In this document: positions 1 to 8,932 of the stretch, piece by piece | Numbering within the stretch: position 1 is the first letter of the stretch | Layout: every line of letters starts with the position of its first letter | NCBI RefSeq assembly: GCF_000743355.1 | Contig: NZ_JQEI01000010.1 | Location: 1 to 41,654 of the forward strand | From: Serratia sp. Ag1 | GTDB lineage: Bacteria > Pseudomonadota > Gammaproteobacteria > Enterobacterales > Enterobacteriaceae | Direction: 5' to 3' | DNA length: 41,654 bases | The notes under the pieces: generated by a model | What the model saw: only the letters and a program-made list of their open reading frames with translations | Told to the model about the DNA's origin: nothing | The model's database searches: none | Made by a program: the position numbers and the translations under genes

Positions 1-20
1 TGGGGGTTTTCTGAATACAA
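1..20 (-). mobile_element. End of a repeated hairpin-bounded element (partial, cut by window edge)
   Basis: The first 20 bases are the exact reverse complement of 22414-22433, one end of the hairpin-bounded element between metF and ppc. Identity stops at base 21, where the tpiA terminator begins. A second copy of that element end therefore probably lies beyond the left edge, next to the tpiA terminator. The identification as an IS200/IS605-like end is inference. Confidence 0.45.
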
Positions 21-21
21 C

Positions 22-47
22 AAAAAACCCCGGATAACCGGGGTTTT
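22..47 (-). terminator. Rho-independent terminator of tpiA
   Basis: Perfect 10-bp stem AAAACCCCGG (24-33) and CCGGGGTTTT (38-47) with a 4-base loop. Read on the minus strand, the direction of tpiA, it is followed by a U-run (bases 22-27). It begins 19 bases after the tpiA stop codon. Confidence 0.85.
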
Positions 48-66
48 GCTATTTCAGACCGGGAAA

Positions 67-834
67 TCAGGCTTTTTTCGCTGCGGCAGCGGCTTTGACG
101 ATCACGGCGAAAGCGTCGGCTTTCAGTGATGCGCCACCCACCAGTGCGCCATCGATATCTGGCTGAGTAAACAGTTCTGCGGCATTTTTGTCGTTTACCG
201 AACCACCGTACTGGATGATCACTTCAGCAGCGACAGCAGCATCCTGCTTGGCGATATGATCGCGGATAAATTTGTGTACGGCCTGTGCTTGCGCAGGGGT
301 AGCAGATTTGCCGGTGCCAATAGCCCAGACAGGTTCATAAGCGATCACGGTGCCTTTGAAGGCCTCTGCACCTTGAGTTTTCAGCACGGCGTCGAGTTGG
401 CGTGCACAAACTTCTTCGGTTTTACCTGCTTCGTTTTCTGCTTCGGTTTCACCGATGCACAGCACAGGGATCAGGCCAGCCGCTTTCAGCACGGCAAATT
501 TCTCAGCGATCGCGGCATCGCTTTCTTTGTGATAAGTCCGGCGCTCAGAGTGGCCAATGATGATGTATTGCGCACCGACGTCCTTCAGCATGTCGGCAGA
601 GACTTCGCCGGTGAAGGCACCAGACAGGTTAACGTCCACGTTTTGTGCGCCCAGTGCGATACGGCTACCGCCCAATGCGTGCTTGGCCTGATCCAGATAC
701 ATGACCGGTGGGGCAATGGCTACGCCACAACCGTCAACGCTGCTCAGTTCTTTACGCAGGCCCGCGATCAGTTCATTGACCATATTGGTGCTGCCGTTAA
801 GCTTCCAGTTACCCATAACTAATGGATGACGCAT
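67..834 (-). CDS. tpiA: Triosephosphate isomerase
   Basis: Cytoplasmic glycolytic enzyme that interconverts dihydroxyacetone phosphate and glyceraldehyde 3-phosphate. The 255-residue product is full length and nearly identical to E. coli TpiA. Catalytic residues are visible: Lys11 in MGNWKLNG, His95 in IIIGHSERR and Glu167 in [11 protein letters not shown] (loop 6). The reading frame runs 14 codons further upstream, but the ATG at 832-834 matches the family N-terminus and has a GGAG ribosome site just upstream. A TATACT-like -10 sits at 905-910 on the minus strand without a convincing -35. The neighbour yiiQ lies upstream in the same direction, as in E. coli. DHAP made by glycerol catabolism (glpK downstream in this window) feeds this enzyme. 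Confidence 0.98.
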   Translation of the reverse strand: MRHPLVMGNWKLNGSTNMVNELIAGLRKELSSVDGCGVAIAPPVMYLDQAKHALGGSRIALGAQNVDVNLSGAFTGEVSADMLKDVGAQYIIIGHSERRTYHKESDAAIAEKFAVLKAAGLIPVLCIGETEAENEAGKTEEVCARQLDAVLKTQGAEAFKGTVIAYEPVWAIGTGKSATPAQAQAVHKFIRDHIAKQDAAVAAEVIIQYGGSVNDKNAAELFTQPDIDGALVGGASLKADAFAVIVKAAAAAKKA

Positions 835-961
835 GTTTTTTCTCCAAAAAAGGGACACGAGGGTCGAAATAACCACTGCCAGACCGGCAATTTACCTGCC
901 TGACAGTATAGAGATGAATAAGCACAAAGGCTTTGCTTTTTGTCATTGATTGCCGGGGTTC

Positions 962-1549
962 TCAGGGTTCCGCCAGCGCCAGCTTAATCGGTTCAACAGC
1001 GAAGGTGATCCCCTGATCGCCGTTGTCTGCGATCACATAACGTATCGCGCCGACCTGATGCTGATAAAAGCGCAGGCCTTTGCCTTTTTCCAGCAAATTG
1101 CTCACCTTGATGATGCTTTCTTCCACGGTCAATGCGGGTTCGAATTGGCGCATCAGGGCGGCCATGTAATTAACGGAGATCGCCCGGGCGGCTTTTTCTT
1201 CATTACCTTGCAAGGGCAAATGGGTGATTTGCAACGTTTTGATTTTACCTGTGCCTTTTTCCAACGCGGTAGATGCGTACAGATTTTCGTTAAGCTTGCT
1301 GGCGGCACGGGTCAACAGAGGGGAGTCGTCTTCCTTGGCGGCAATCGCGCGGAACTCACCGATCGGTAATTTCGGGTTGTCGCGGTTATATTTTTCGCGA
1401 AATCGCACTATCGTCAAATCAAATGTTGGCGCTCCGGCCAGCAGATAAGGTGCGTTTGGCGGGGCACCTGCAACGGCGTCCGGTGGGTCGGCCCAAACGT
1501 TGCCAATACCGAATAACAGGCAGGCAATAGCGATGATTTTTCTCAGCAT
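962..1549 (-). CDS. yiiQ: YiiQ family periplasmic protein (DUF1454)
   Basis: Conserved protein of unknown function, 195 residues, recognised by the motif APYLLAGAPTFDL and by its position next to tpiA as in E. coli. The N-terminus MLRKIIAIACLLFGIGNVWA looks like a cleavable Sec signal peptide (basic start, hydrophobic core, AxA-like end), so the protein is probably periplasmic. The start is ambiguous: the ATG at 1549 gives the shortest clean signal peptide, but a TTG at 1570 in frame has a better-placed GGAG ribosome site (6-base spacing) and would add seven residues. No function can be assigned from the sequence. Confidence 0.9.
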   Translation of the reverse strand: MLRKIIAIACLLFGIGNVWADPPDAVAGAPPNAPYLLAGAPTFDLTIVRFREKYNRDNPKLPIGEFRAIAAKEDDSPLLTRAASKLNENLYASTALEKGTGKIKTLQITHLPLQGNEEKAARAISVNYMAALMRQFEPALTVEESIIKVSNLLEKGKGLRFYQHQVGAIRYVIADNGDQGITFAVEPIKLALAEP

Positions 1550-1591
1550 GATAGACGGTATCGGTAACAAGGATGACTCCGATTAAAGCGA

Positions 1592-1715
1592 TATACTCGT
1601 CATACTTCAAGTTGCATGTATGTCGGTCGGCTTTCTGCCTGGCAGAAATCTCAACCTGGTATGGTCTATGTTACACTGCGTCATAGAATATATACCCAAA
1701 ATACGTGAAGTTGCA
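1592..1715. repeat. Pair of degenerate direct repeats flanking a small hairpin
   Basis: Two 25-base copies at 1592-1616 and 1691-1715 agree at about 19 positions; both begin TATAC and end AAGTTGCA. Between them is a 7-bp hairpin TTTCTGC/GCAGAAA (1632-1648). A related string with GAGTTGCAGGAAGG occurs at 16574-16589. The pattern resembles the dispersed TATACCC...AAGTTGCA repeats that are common between genes in Serratia and Yersinia (recollection, not searched). It lies in the divergent yiiQ/yiiR spacer. Confidence 0.55.
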
Positions 1716-1773
1716 GTCAACAATGTTAGAGCTTCAAGTAAAGGGCATGGGCAGGCCGAGAGTGCATGAATCA

Positions 1774-2193
1774 ATGACGTTACAACAGTGGTGTTTCTCG
1801 TTTAAGGGCCGCATCGGGCGGCGCGATTTCTGGATCTGGATCGGTCTCTGGCTGGTGCTGATGGCGGCTGCTTTCACGCTGGCTAACTACCATCTGGTGG
1901 CGATCCAGTCGATCGCTTTCTTTATTGTGGTTTTGCTGTGGCCAACGGCGGCGGTACTGGTTAAGCGCTTGCACGATCGTAACAAGAGCGGTTGGTGGGC
2001 GCTGTTACTGATCCTGGCCTGGATGTTGGCTGCAGGGAACTGGCAGATGCTGGCACCGATCTGGCAATGGGGCGTTGGCCGTTTTATTCCGTCGCTGATT
2101 ATGGTGATGATGGCGCTCGATCTGGGGGCTTTTGTCGGGACTCCTGGTGATAACCGATTCGGCCCTGAGGCCGAACCCGTCAAGTTGCGTTAA
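1774..2193 (+). CDS. yiiR: DUF805 inner-membrane protein YiiR
   Basis: Small integral membrane protein of 139 residues in the DUF805 family; function unknown. The N-terminal motif MTLQQWCFSFKGRIGRRDFW is typical (the family hallmark is a F-x-G-R-x-x-R-x-x-[FY]W segment), followed by about four hydrophobic helices with the conserved VKRLHDRNKSGWW loop between them. The frame is open further upstream (from a GTG at 1705), but the ATG at 1774 matches the E. coli start. It converges on fpr: stop codons are separated by a single base and there is no terminator between them. Confidence 0.9.
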   Translation: MTLQQWCFSFKGRIGRRDFWIWIGLWLVLMAAAFTLANYHLVAIQSIAFFIVVLLWPTAAVLVKRLHDRNKSGWWALLLILAWMLAAGNWQMLAPIWQWGVGRFIPSLIMVMMALDLGAFVGTPGDNRFGPEAEPVKLR

Positions 2194-2194
2194 A

Positions 2195-2941
2195 TTACCA
2201 ATAATGCTCGCTGGTGATATGCCCAGGTTTGCGGCGCAGGTGCTTACGCATCTGATGGCATTCTTTCAGCGTTTGTTGTGTATCACGCACCATCTGTGGG
2301 TTACCGCACAACATCACATGGCTGGTTTCGGCATTGAGGGTTAAACCTACGGCGGCTTCCAACTGCCCATCTTCGATCAGTGCAGGCACACGTCCGGTTA
2401 GCGATCCGGCGGCTTCTTCGCGGCTGACTACGGTCTGAATGCGTAACTTCCCCTGATAGCGTTGTTGCAGTTGCTGCATCAAGGGTAGATAGCTGAGGTC
2501 TCGTGCAAAGCGTGCCGCATGAACCAGCACCAGATGGTTGAATCGTTCCAGGTCTTGGCCTTGCTGCAGAATTGACAGGTAAGGGCCGATGGCTGTCCCT
2601 GTCGCCAGCATCCACAGCGTATCGCAGTCCGGCACTTCCTCCAGCACAAAGAAACCGGCGGCCTCTTTGGTGATCATCACTTCTGCGCCCGGTTGCAACT
2701 GGTTGAGTTTTGGGCTGAGTTTACCTTCCGGCACGGTAACCAGATAGAGTTCCAGATTGGGATCGTTGGGTGCGTTGACATACGAATAGGCGCGCTGAAC
2801 ACGTTCACCGTCGATCTCCAACGCCAGTTTGGCGAACTGCCCGGCGGTGAAGCTGTCGATTGGGGCATCGAGGGTGAGACTGAATAATGTTTCCGTCCAG
2901 TGTGTTATCTGCGTGACTTTGCCATTAACCCATTCAGCCAT
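2195..2941 (-). CDS. fpr: Ferredoxin/flavodoxin-NADP+ reductase
   Basis: FAD enzyme of 248 residues that passes electrons between NADPH and ferredoxin or flavodoxin, supporting Fe-S repair, radical enzymes and oxidative stress defence. Visible motifs: RAYSYVN (FAD binding), GTAIGPYLSIL and MLCGNPQMV (NADP binding), and the C-terminal aromatic Trp typical of the bacterial subclass. The start at 2941 matches E. coli Fpr. It begins only five bases after the stop of the upstream SufR-like regulator, so the two are almost certainly cotranscribed. In E. coli fpr belongs to the SoxRS regulon and stands next to glpX without this regulator. Confidence 0.97.
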   Translation of the reverse strand: MAEWVNGKVTQITHWTETLFSLTLDAPIDSFTAGQFAKLALEIDGERVQRAYSYVNAPNDPNLELYLVTVPEGKLSPKLNQLQPGAEVMITKEAAGFFVLEEVPDCDTLWMLATGTAIGPYLSILQQGQDLERFNHLVLVHAARFARDLSYLPLMQQLQQRYQGKLRIQTVVSREEAAGSLTGRVPALIEDGQLEAAVGLTLNAETSHVMLCGNPQMVRDTQQTLKECHQMRKHLRRKPGHITSEHYW

Positions 2942-2946
2942 ACTGT

Positions 2947-3570
2947 TTAAAGCTCCTCTGTTTGAATCAAATAAGCACAATGTCGTGAGCCGGAAATGGC
3001 ATGCGCCGTGCGCTCTATCTGGTAATCCTGGCCAAGCAGACGATGGAACAGTTGCAGTTCTGAATTACACAATTTACTGCATGCACTGGCGGCTACGCCG
3101 ATAGGGCAATGATTTTCCACCAGCAGTTTGCCCTGCGGATGGTCGAGTAACTCAGCCATGTAACCGTCGTGCTGGCGCAGGCGCACCAGGCGAGAGAGCT
3201 TCCCCAGTGGGTGCTCCTCTTGTGCCAGCTCATCGGCATAGCGGCGGAAGAGTTTTTCTTCCCGTGCGAGAATCAGTTTATCCAAACCTTCAGAACCAAA
3301 CAGTTCGCCGACTGATTCCAGCAACGCTTGCGACAGCCTATCGTGGCTGTCGGCAAACTGGGCATGGCCTTGTTGGGTGAGTGACCAATAGCGCGTCGGT
3401 CGGCCTACTTTAGTGCGAGTTTCCTCGTAACAAACCAGCTCACGTTTCTCTAGGGCATGCAGATGCTGACGAATCCCCATCGGCGTGATCTCAAGCAGCT
3501 CGGCCAGCATTTTGGCTGAGTGGGGGCCTAAGGTTTTTAGCTGCAATAAAATCAGTTCTGGCGTTTTCAT
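2947..3570 (-). CDS. SufR-like winged-helix regulator with putative Fe-S cysteine motif
   Basis: Predicted transcriptional regulator of 207 residues. Residues 15-46 form a winged helix-turn-helix (SAKMLAELLEITPMGIRQHL, then a wing with KVGRPTRYWSLT), as in the DeoR/ArsR-like fold of SufR. The C-terminal half carries Cys155, Cys164, Cys168 and Cys198. Cys155-X12-Cys168-X29-Cys198 closely resembles the CX12C...C cluster-ligand spacing known for the SufR family of [4Fe-4S] sensors. The ATG at 3570 has an AGGGA ribosome site 8 bases upstream; an in-frame ATG at 3594 is less likely. It is placed directly before fpr with a 5-base gap. Inference: it senses iron-sulfur or redox status and controls the operon, including itself. 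The exact target is unknown. Confidence 0.8.
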   Translation of the reverse strand: MKTPELILLQLKTLGPHSAKMLAELLEITPMGIRQHLHALEKRELVCYEETRTKVGRPTRYWSLTQQGHAQFADSHDRLSQALLESVGELFGSEGLDKLILAREEKLFRRYADELAQEEHPLGKLSRLVRLRQHDGYMAELLDHPQGKLLVENHCPIGVAASACSKLCNSELQLFHRLLGQDYQIERTAHAISGSRHCAYLIQTEEL

Positions 3571-4003
3571 AAACCAAATCCCTATGGTGGTCATATTATT
3601 TTAAGTTGATGAAAATAGTTATCGATTAAATGCTACAGCTGAACTACAGCAATTCATTTGGTATTTTTAACCCTTTTTGATTATTCGTACAGTTTAATTT
3701 ACGAAAATTAAAGTCAATATTGCCAGCATCGCTGTCGTTTATATAGGCCTGAAGCTCGCTAATATTCAGATTTTTTAGCTTATGTGGCACAAGGATAGCG
3801 CTTTGCGGTTTATCTTTGGCACTTTAGGTAAGAGTGAATGTAATGAGGAGTGAACACGTTAATGGCGGTAATAAGATAAATCTAATGATATAACAAGTAC
3901 TGATAAATACTGAATTGGCAGTTTTGATGACGGTGAGATCCGCGTATTAAAGGGGGGTAACATGTTCATCGGAATTGGGCACCGCATGCGGTGCCCTTGA
4001 GGT
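3571..4003. other. AT-rich spacer between the regulator-fpr operon and glpX
   Basis: This 433-base stretch has no credible gene. It must hold the promoter of the regulator-fpr operon (minus strand, right of 3570) and the 3' end of the glpX transcript (hairpin at 3977-3996). I see no convincing -35/-10 pair and no clear operator palindrome. Many A/T runs lie between 3600 and 3960. Confidence 0.5.
3977..3996 (-). terminator. Hairpin after glpX
   Basis: Perfect 8-bp stem GGGCACCG/CGGTGCCC with loop CATG, starting 8 bases beyond the glpX stop codon. The minus-strand continuation is AATTCC, with no U-tract, so it is either a weak intrinsic terminator or a 3'-end stabilising hairpin. Confidence 0.5.
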
Positions 4004-5014
4004 TTACAGCAGGAATTCGTGCAATGCAGCGTCTTTGCGATCCAGATAATGGATTGAGCGGATGCGGCGAATAGTGCGTGATTTACCACGAATCAGCAGG
4101 GTTTCGGTGGTGGCGATGCTGCCTTTGCGGGTAATGCCTTCCAGCAGATCGCCCTTGGTGATGCCGGTGGCGGAAAAAATCACGTTATCATTGCGTGCCA
4201 TTTCTTCCAGAATCAGCACTTTGCCAACGTCGATACCCATCTCTTTGCACCGTGCCAACTCCTGTTCACCGATGCGGCGATTTTCTGTGCTATCACCTTT
4301 CACCTGATGGCGGGGTAACAAGCGGGCTTGCATGTCACCATCCAACGCACGGATCACTGCGGCGGATATCACACCTTCTGGTGCACCACCGATACCGTAC
4401 ATCACATCCACTTCGCTGTCCGGCATGCAGGTCAAAATAGAGGCTGCTACGTCGCCGTCTGGAATGGCAAACACTTTTACGCCAAGCTGTTGCATCTGGG
4501 CGATTACGGCATCGTGGCGTGGTTTCGCCAAGGTGATTACCGTCAGTTCTGACAGCGGTTTGCCAAGACGAGCGGCGACATTGTGCAGGTTTTCTGCCAG
4601 CGGCAGATTGAGATCGATAACTCCGCGTGCCTCAGGGCCAACCACCAGTTTTTCCATATACATGTCTGGTGCATGCAGGAAGGTGCCCCGATCGCCAACG
4701 GCCAACACGGCCAGCGCGTTGGACTGGCCCATGGCGGTCATTCTGGTGCCTTCGATCGGATCGACGGCAATATCCACCGCATCGCCCTGACTGGTGCCGA
4801 CCTGCTCACCGATGAACAACATTGGGGCCTCATCAATCTCGCCTTCACCGATCACAATACGGCCATCGATATCCACTTTATTGAGCATAATGCGCATCGC
4901 ATTAACGGCGGCACCGTCAGCCGCATTTTTGTCGCCGCGACCCAACCATTTGTAACCCGCTAGAGCGGCGGCTTCGGTAACGCGGGAAAATTCGATGGCT
5001 AATTCACGTTTCAT
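4004..5014 (-). CDS. glpX: Class II fructose-1,6-bisphosphatase
   Basis: Gluconeogenic phosphatase of 336 residues, the same length as E. coli GlpX, which hydrolyses fructose 1,6-bisphosphate. The metal-binding signature DAVDIAVDPIEGTRM (around residues 78-92) and the segments IPDGDVAASIL and GIGGAPEGV are present. In E. coli it is the third gene of glpFKX. Here a strong intrinsic terminator with a seven-U tract (5088-5112) lies between glpK and glpX, so glpX may depend on partial read-through or its own promoter in the 126-base gap. The start is supported by an AGG-type ribosome site and family alignment. Confidence 0.97.
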   Translation of the reverse strand: MKRELAIEFSRVTEAAALAGYKWLGRGDKNAADGAAVNAMRIMLNKVDIDGRIVIGEGEIDEAPMLFIGEQVGTSQGDAVDIAVDPIEGTRMTAMGQSNALAVLAVGDRGTFLHAPDMYMEKLVVGPEARGVIDLNLPLAENLHNVAARLGKPLSELTVITLAKPRHDAVIAQMQQLGVKVFAIPDGDVAASILTCMPDSEVDVMYGIGGAPEGVISAAVIRALDGDMQARLLPRHQVKGDSTENRRIGEQELARCKEMGIDVGKVLILEEMARNDNVIFSATGITKGDLLEGITRKGSIATTETLLIRGKSRTIRRIRSIHYLDRKDAALHEFLL

Positions 5015-5087
5015 GGCAAACCTGTGATTAAGGAAAGGAAGAAAGATTTTAGAAGTTTATCACAGGGCGGCAGTAGCAAGGCGGGGT

Positions 5088-5112
5088 AAAAAAACGCTGC
5101 CCGTGGGCAGCG
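5088..5112 (-). terminator. Rho-independent terminator between glpK and glpX
   Basis: Stem CGCTGCC (5095-5101) and GGCAGCG (5106-5112) with loop CGTG. On the minus strand it is followed by seven U (5088-5094). It lies 28 bases after the glpK stop codon, inside what is one operon in E. coli. Confidence 0.8.
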
Positions 5113-5140
5113 CATTATCAGGGCAAAACAGCCGGTAAAC

Positions 5141-6676
<1,536 letters not shown>

Positions 6677-7522
6677 TCACGCATTACGCTGCTCTGATTT
6701 GACCGTGGGTTGATCTTCTTCGACGCATATATCGCAAGGCAGATGGCGGCCAATCAGCGCACGATAACCGAAAGCCCCTAAACCTGCACCGACGATAGGG
6801 CCGAAAATTGGCACCAGGAAGTAAGGGATATCGCGTGCGCCAGTAAAGGCTACATTGCCCCAACCTGCCAGATAAGCGAACAGTTTCGGACCGAAATCAC
6901 GCGCCGGGTTCATGGCGAAGCCGGTCAATGGTCCCATAGAGGCACCAAGAACGGCAATCAGAATACCGATGAGCAGCGGTGCCAGCGGGCCACGCGGAAT
7001 ACCGTTGCCGTCGTCGGTCAGTGCCAGAATCAGGCACATCAGGATGGCGGTGATCACCATTTCAACCAGGAAGGCCTGGCCGACAGAGATATGAGCATTA
7101 GGATAGGTAGAGAAAATACCGGCCAACGCCAGGCTTTCGTCACTGCCCCGCACCATCTGATGGGTGCTCTCAAAGTCGAAGAACAGGTTGTAATACAGGC
7201 CGTAGACCAGCGCAGCGGCACAGAAGGCACCGGCAATCTGTGACACGATGTAAGGGAGGACTTTGCGGCCATCAAAGCAAGCGAATAACCAAAGTGCCAG
7301 TGTGACGGCCGGGTTCAGGTGTGCCCCGGAGATCGCCGCTGTCAGATAGATGGCCATGGCAACGCCCAGGCCCCAAATGATACTGATTTCCCACTGGCCG
7401 AAGCTGGCACCGGCCAGTTTCAGTGCTGCAACGCAGCCTACGCCAAAAAAGATCAACAGGCCGGTACCGAGGAATTCCGCGATACACTGACCCTTTAAAG
7501 TCGGACTGGTGGTTTGGCTCAT
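6677..7522 (-). CDS. glpF: Glycerol uptake facilitator (aquaglyceroporin)
   Basis: Inner-membrane channel of 281 residues in the MIP family, admitting glycerol by facilitated diffusion. Both pore motifs are present: SGAHLNPAVT near residue 70 and GFAMNPARDFGP near residue 205. Six membrane helices are evident, and the C-terminal GRHLPCDICV segment is as in E. coli. The open frame begins 63 codons earlier, but that extension runs through the operator region and is not protein-like. The ATG at 7522 matches E. coli and has an AGGAC site upstream. It is the first gene of glpF-glpK. A GlpR-type palindrome lies about 130 bases upstream. Confidence 0.97.
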   Translation of the reverse strand: MSQTTSPTLKGQCIAEFLGTGLLIFFGVGCVAALKLAGASFGQWEISIIWGLGVAMAIYLTAAISGAHLNPAVTLALWLFACFDGRKVLPYIVSQIAGAFCAAALVYGLYYNLFFDFESTHQMVRGSDESLALAGIFSTYPNAHISVGQAFLVEMVITAILMCLILALTDDGNGIPRGPLAPLLIGILIAVLGASMGPLTGFAMNPARDFGPKLFAYLAGWGNVAFTGARDIPYFLVPIFGPIVGAGLGAFGYRALIGRHLPCDICVEEDQPTVKSEQRNA

Positions 7523-7651
7523 AATATTGTTGTCCTGCAGACGTTGTTTATAGGTTTGTATCCTGCTGGGTATACAGGCTTCGTGTATTTCTGCCTGTTG
7601 GTGCATCTCTTTTCTATAATCGTCCACTTTTTGATTGAGGACGCGATGTGA

Positions 7652-7671
7652 ATTTATCGTTAACGAACATA
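7652..7671. promoter_or_regulatory. GlpR-type operator upstream of glpF
   Basis: Near-palindrome ATTTATCGTTAACGAACATA: the right half AACGAACATA fits the GlpR operator half-site and the left half mirrors it with two changes. Related half-sites AACGAGAAAT and AGCGAAATCA follow at 10-11-base steps to about 7692, as expected for tandem GlpR binding. Derepression would require glycerol 3-phosphate. No clear CRP site was found. Confidence 0.65.
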
Positions 7672-7692
7672 AACGAGAAATAGCGAAATCAA

Positions 7693-8069
7693 AATGTGTG
7701 TACCGCGTCATAAAATTGAGCGAATTCGCGTTGTTTAGCGCTCTTTCTGTACACCTAAAAGTGTGGTCCGGCTATTGCGTTGCTCCCTTTTTGTTAACAA
7801 CTCTGGAGGTAGCAAAAGCAATTTTCAGCTTTAACTGCTAGCAGTGGTTGGAAAATTGCAACAGACTGCGTGTTGGGCCGGTATGTTGCTAGACAGTGAG
7901 AGGCAGGCTACATACAATCGTTTTTATCGAAAGAAGCGTTTTCTTGAGGCTGGCGCGTTTGCCACACCAACGCCTGTCAATTTGGCGCGATGCATATTCG
8001 CAGTAGCTGCACCTGAAGTTGCGGCACTACCTAGAGATGCACGCCTTGCTATCATGAGGGGACTGAATA
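7693..8069. other. Spacer between glpF control region and zapB, with nested hairpin
   Basis: No credible gene lies here: one frame is open from 7844 into zapB but its product has no recognisable features. The notable structure is at 7818-7859, where GCAATTTTC and GAAAATTGC (9 bp) enclose the 12-base palindrome ACTGCTAGCAGT (7834-7845). The zapB promoter should be in this stretch but I cannot place it confidently. Confidence 0.45.
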
Positions 8070-8309
8070 ATGTCATTTGAAGTATTTGAAAAACTGGAAG
8101 CGAAAGTTCAGCAGGCGATTGATACCATCACGTTGTTGCAGATGGAAATTGAAGAACTGAAAGAAAAGAATAGTGCGTTAGCTCAGGAAGTTCAGAGCGC
8201 GGCAGGTAACCACGAAGCGCTGGCGCGTGAGAATCAGCAACTGAAAGAAGAGCAGCATCTGTGGCAGGATCGCCTGCGTGCGCTGCTGGGCAAAATGGAA
8301 GAGGTTTAA
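8070..8309 (+). CDS. zapB: Cell division protein ZapB
   Basis: Coiled-coil protein of 79 residues that joins the Z-ring through ZapA and helps link it to the MatP/chromosome-terminus system. The sequence [20 protein letters not shown] is nearly identical to E. coli, and heptad repeats run through the whole chain (leucine, glutamate and lysine rich). GAGG lies upstream of the ATG at suitable spacing. It converges on rraA through a shared bidirectional terminator. Confidence 0.96.
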   Translation: MSFEVFEKLEAKVQQAIDTITLLQMEIEELKEKNSALAQEVQSAAGNHEALARENQQLKEEQHLWQDRLRALLGKMEEV

Positions 8310-8333
8310 TTCTTCTTCCGTGTTTTGCGATCG

Positions 8334-8359
8334 AAAAGGGCGCTTGGAGCGCCCTTTTT
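8334..8359. terminator. Bidirectional terminator between zapB and rraA
   Basis: Perfect 10-bp stem AAAAGGGCGC (8334-8343) and GCGCCCTTTT (8349-8358) with loop TTGGA, giving a U-run in both directions. It serves zapB on the plus strand and rraA on the minus strand. Confidence 0.9.
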
Positions 8360-8371
8360 CACATTTAGCCG

Positions 8372-8863
<492 letters not shown>

Positions 8864-8932
8864 TTACGTCTGTTTGCCGCTGGAATAGTCAGTATATCCC
8901 TTTATTCGCCCTGTTGGCAAAACCATCAGTTT

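Noticed and set aside
905..910. tpiA promoter from TATACT
   Set aside because: No acceptable -35 at 16-18 bases; mentioned only in the tpiA entry.
7640..7715. CRP sites near the glpF operator (TGTGAATTTAT and TGTGTGTACCGC)
   Set aside because: Each has one half-site only; the second half does not fit TCACA, so no CRP site is claimed.
7844..8080. 78-codon open frame overlapping the start of zapB
   Set aside because: It begins with GTG, has no ribosome site of note, no recognisable motif, and runs into zapB in another frame; it looks like chance.
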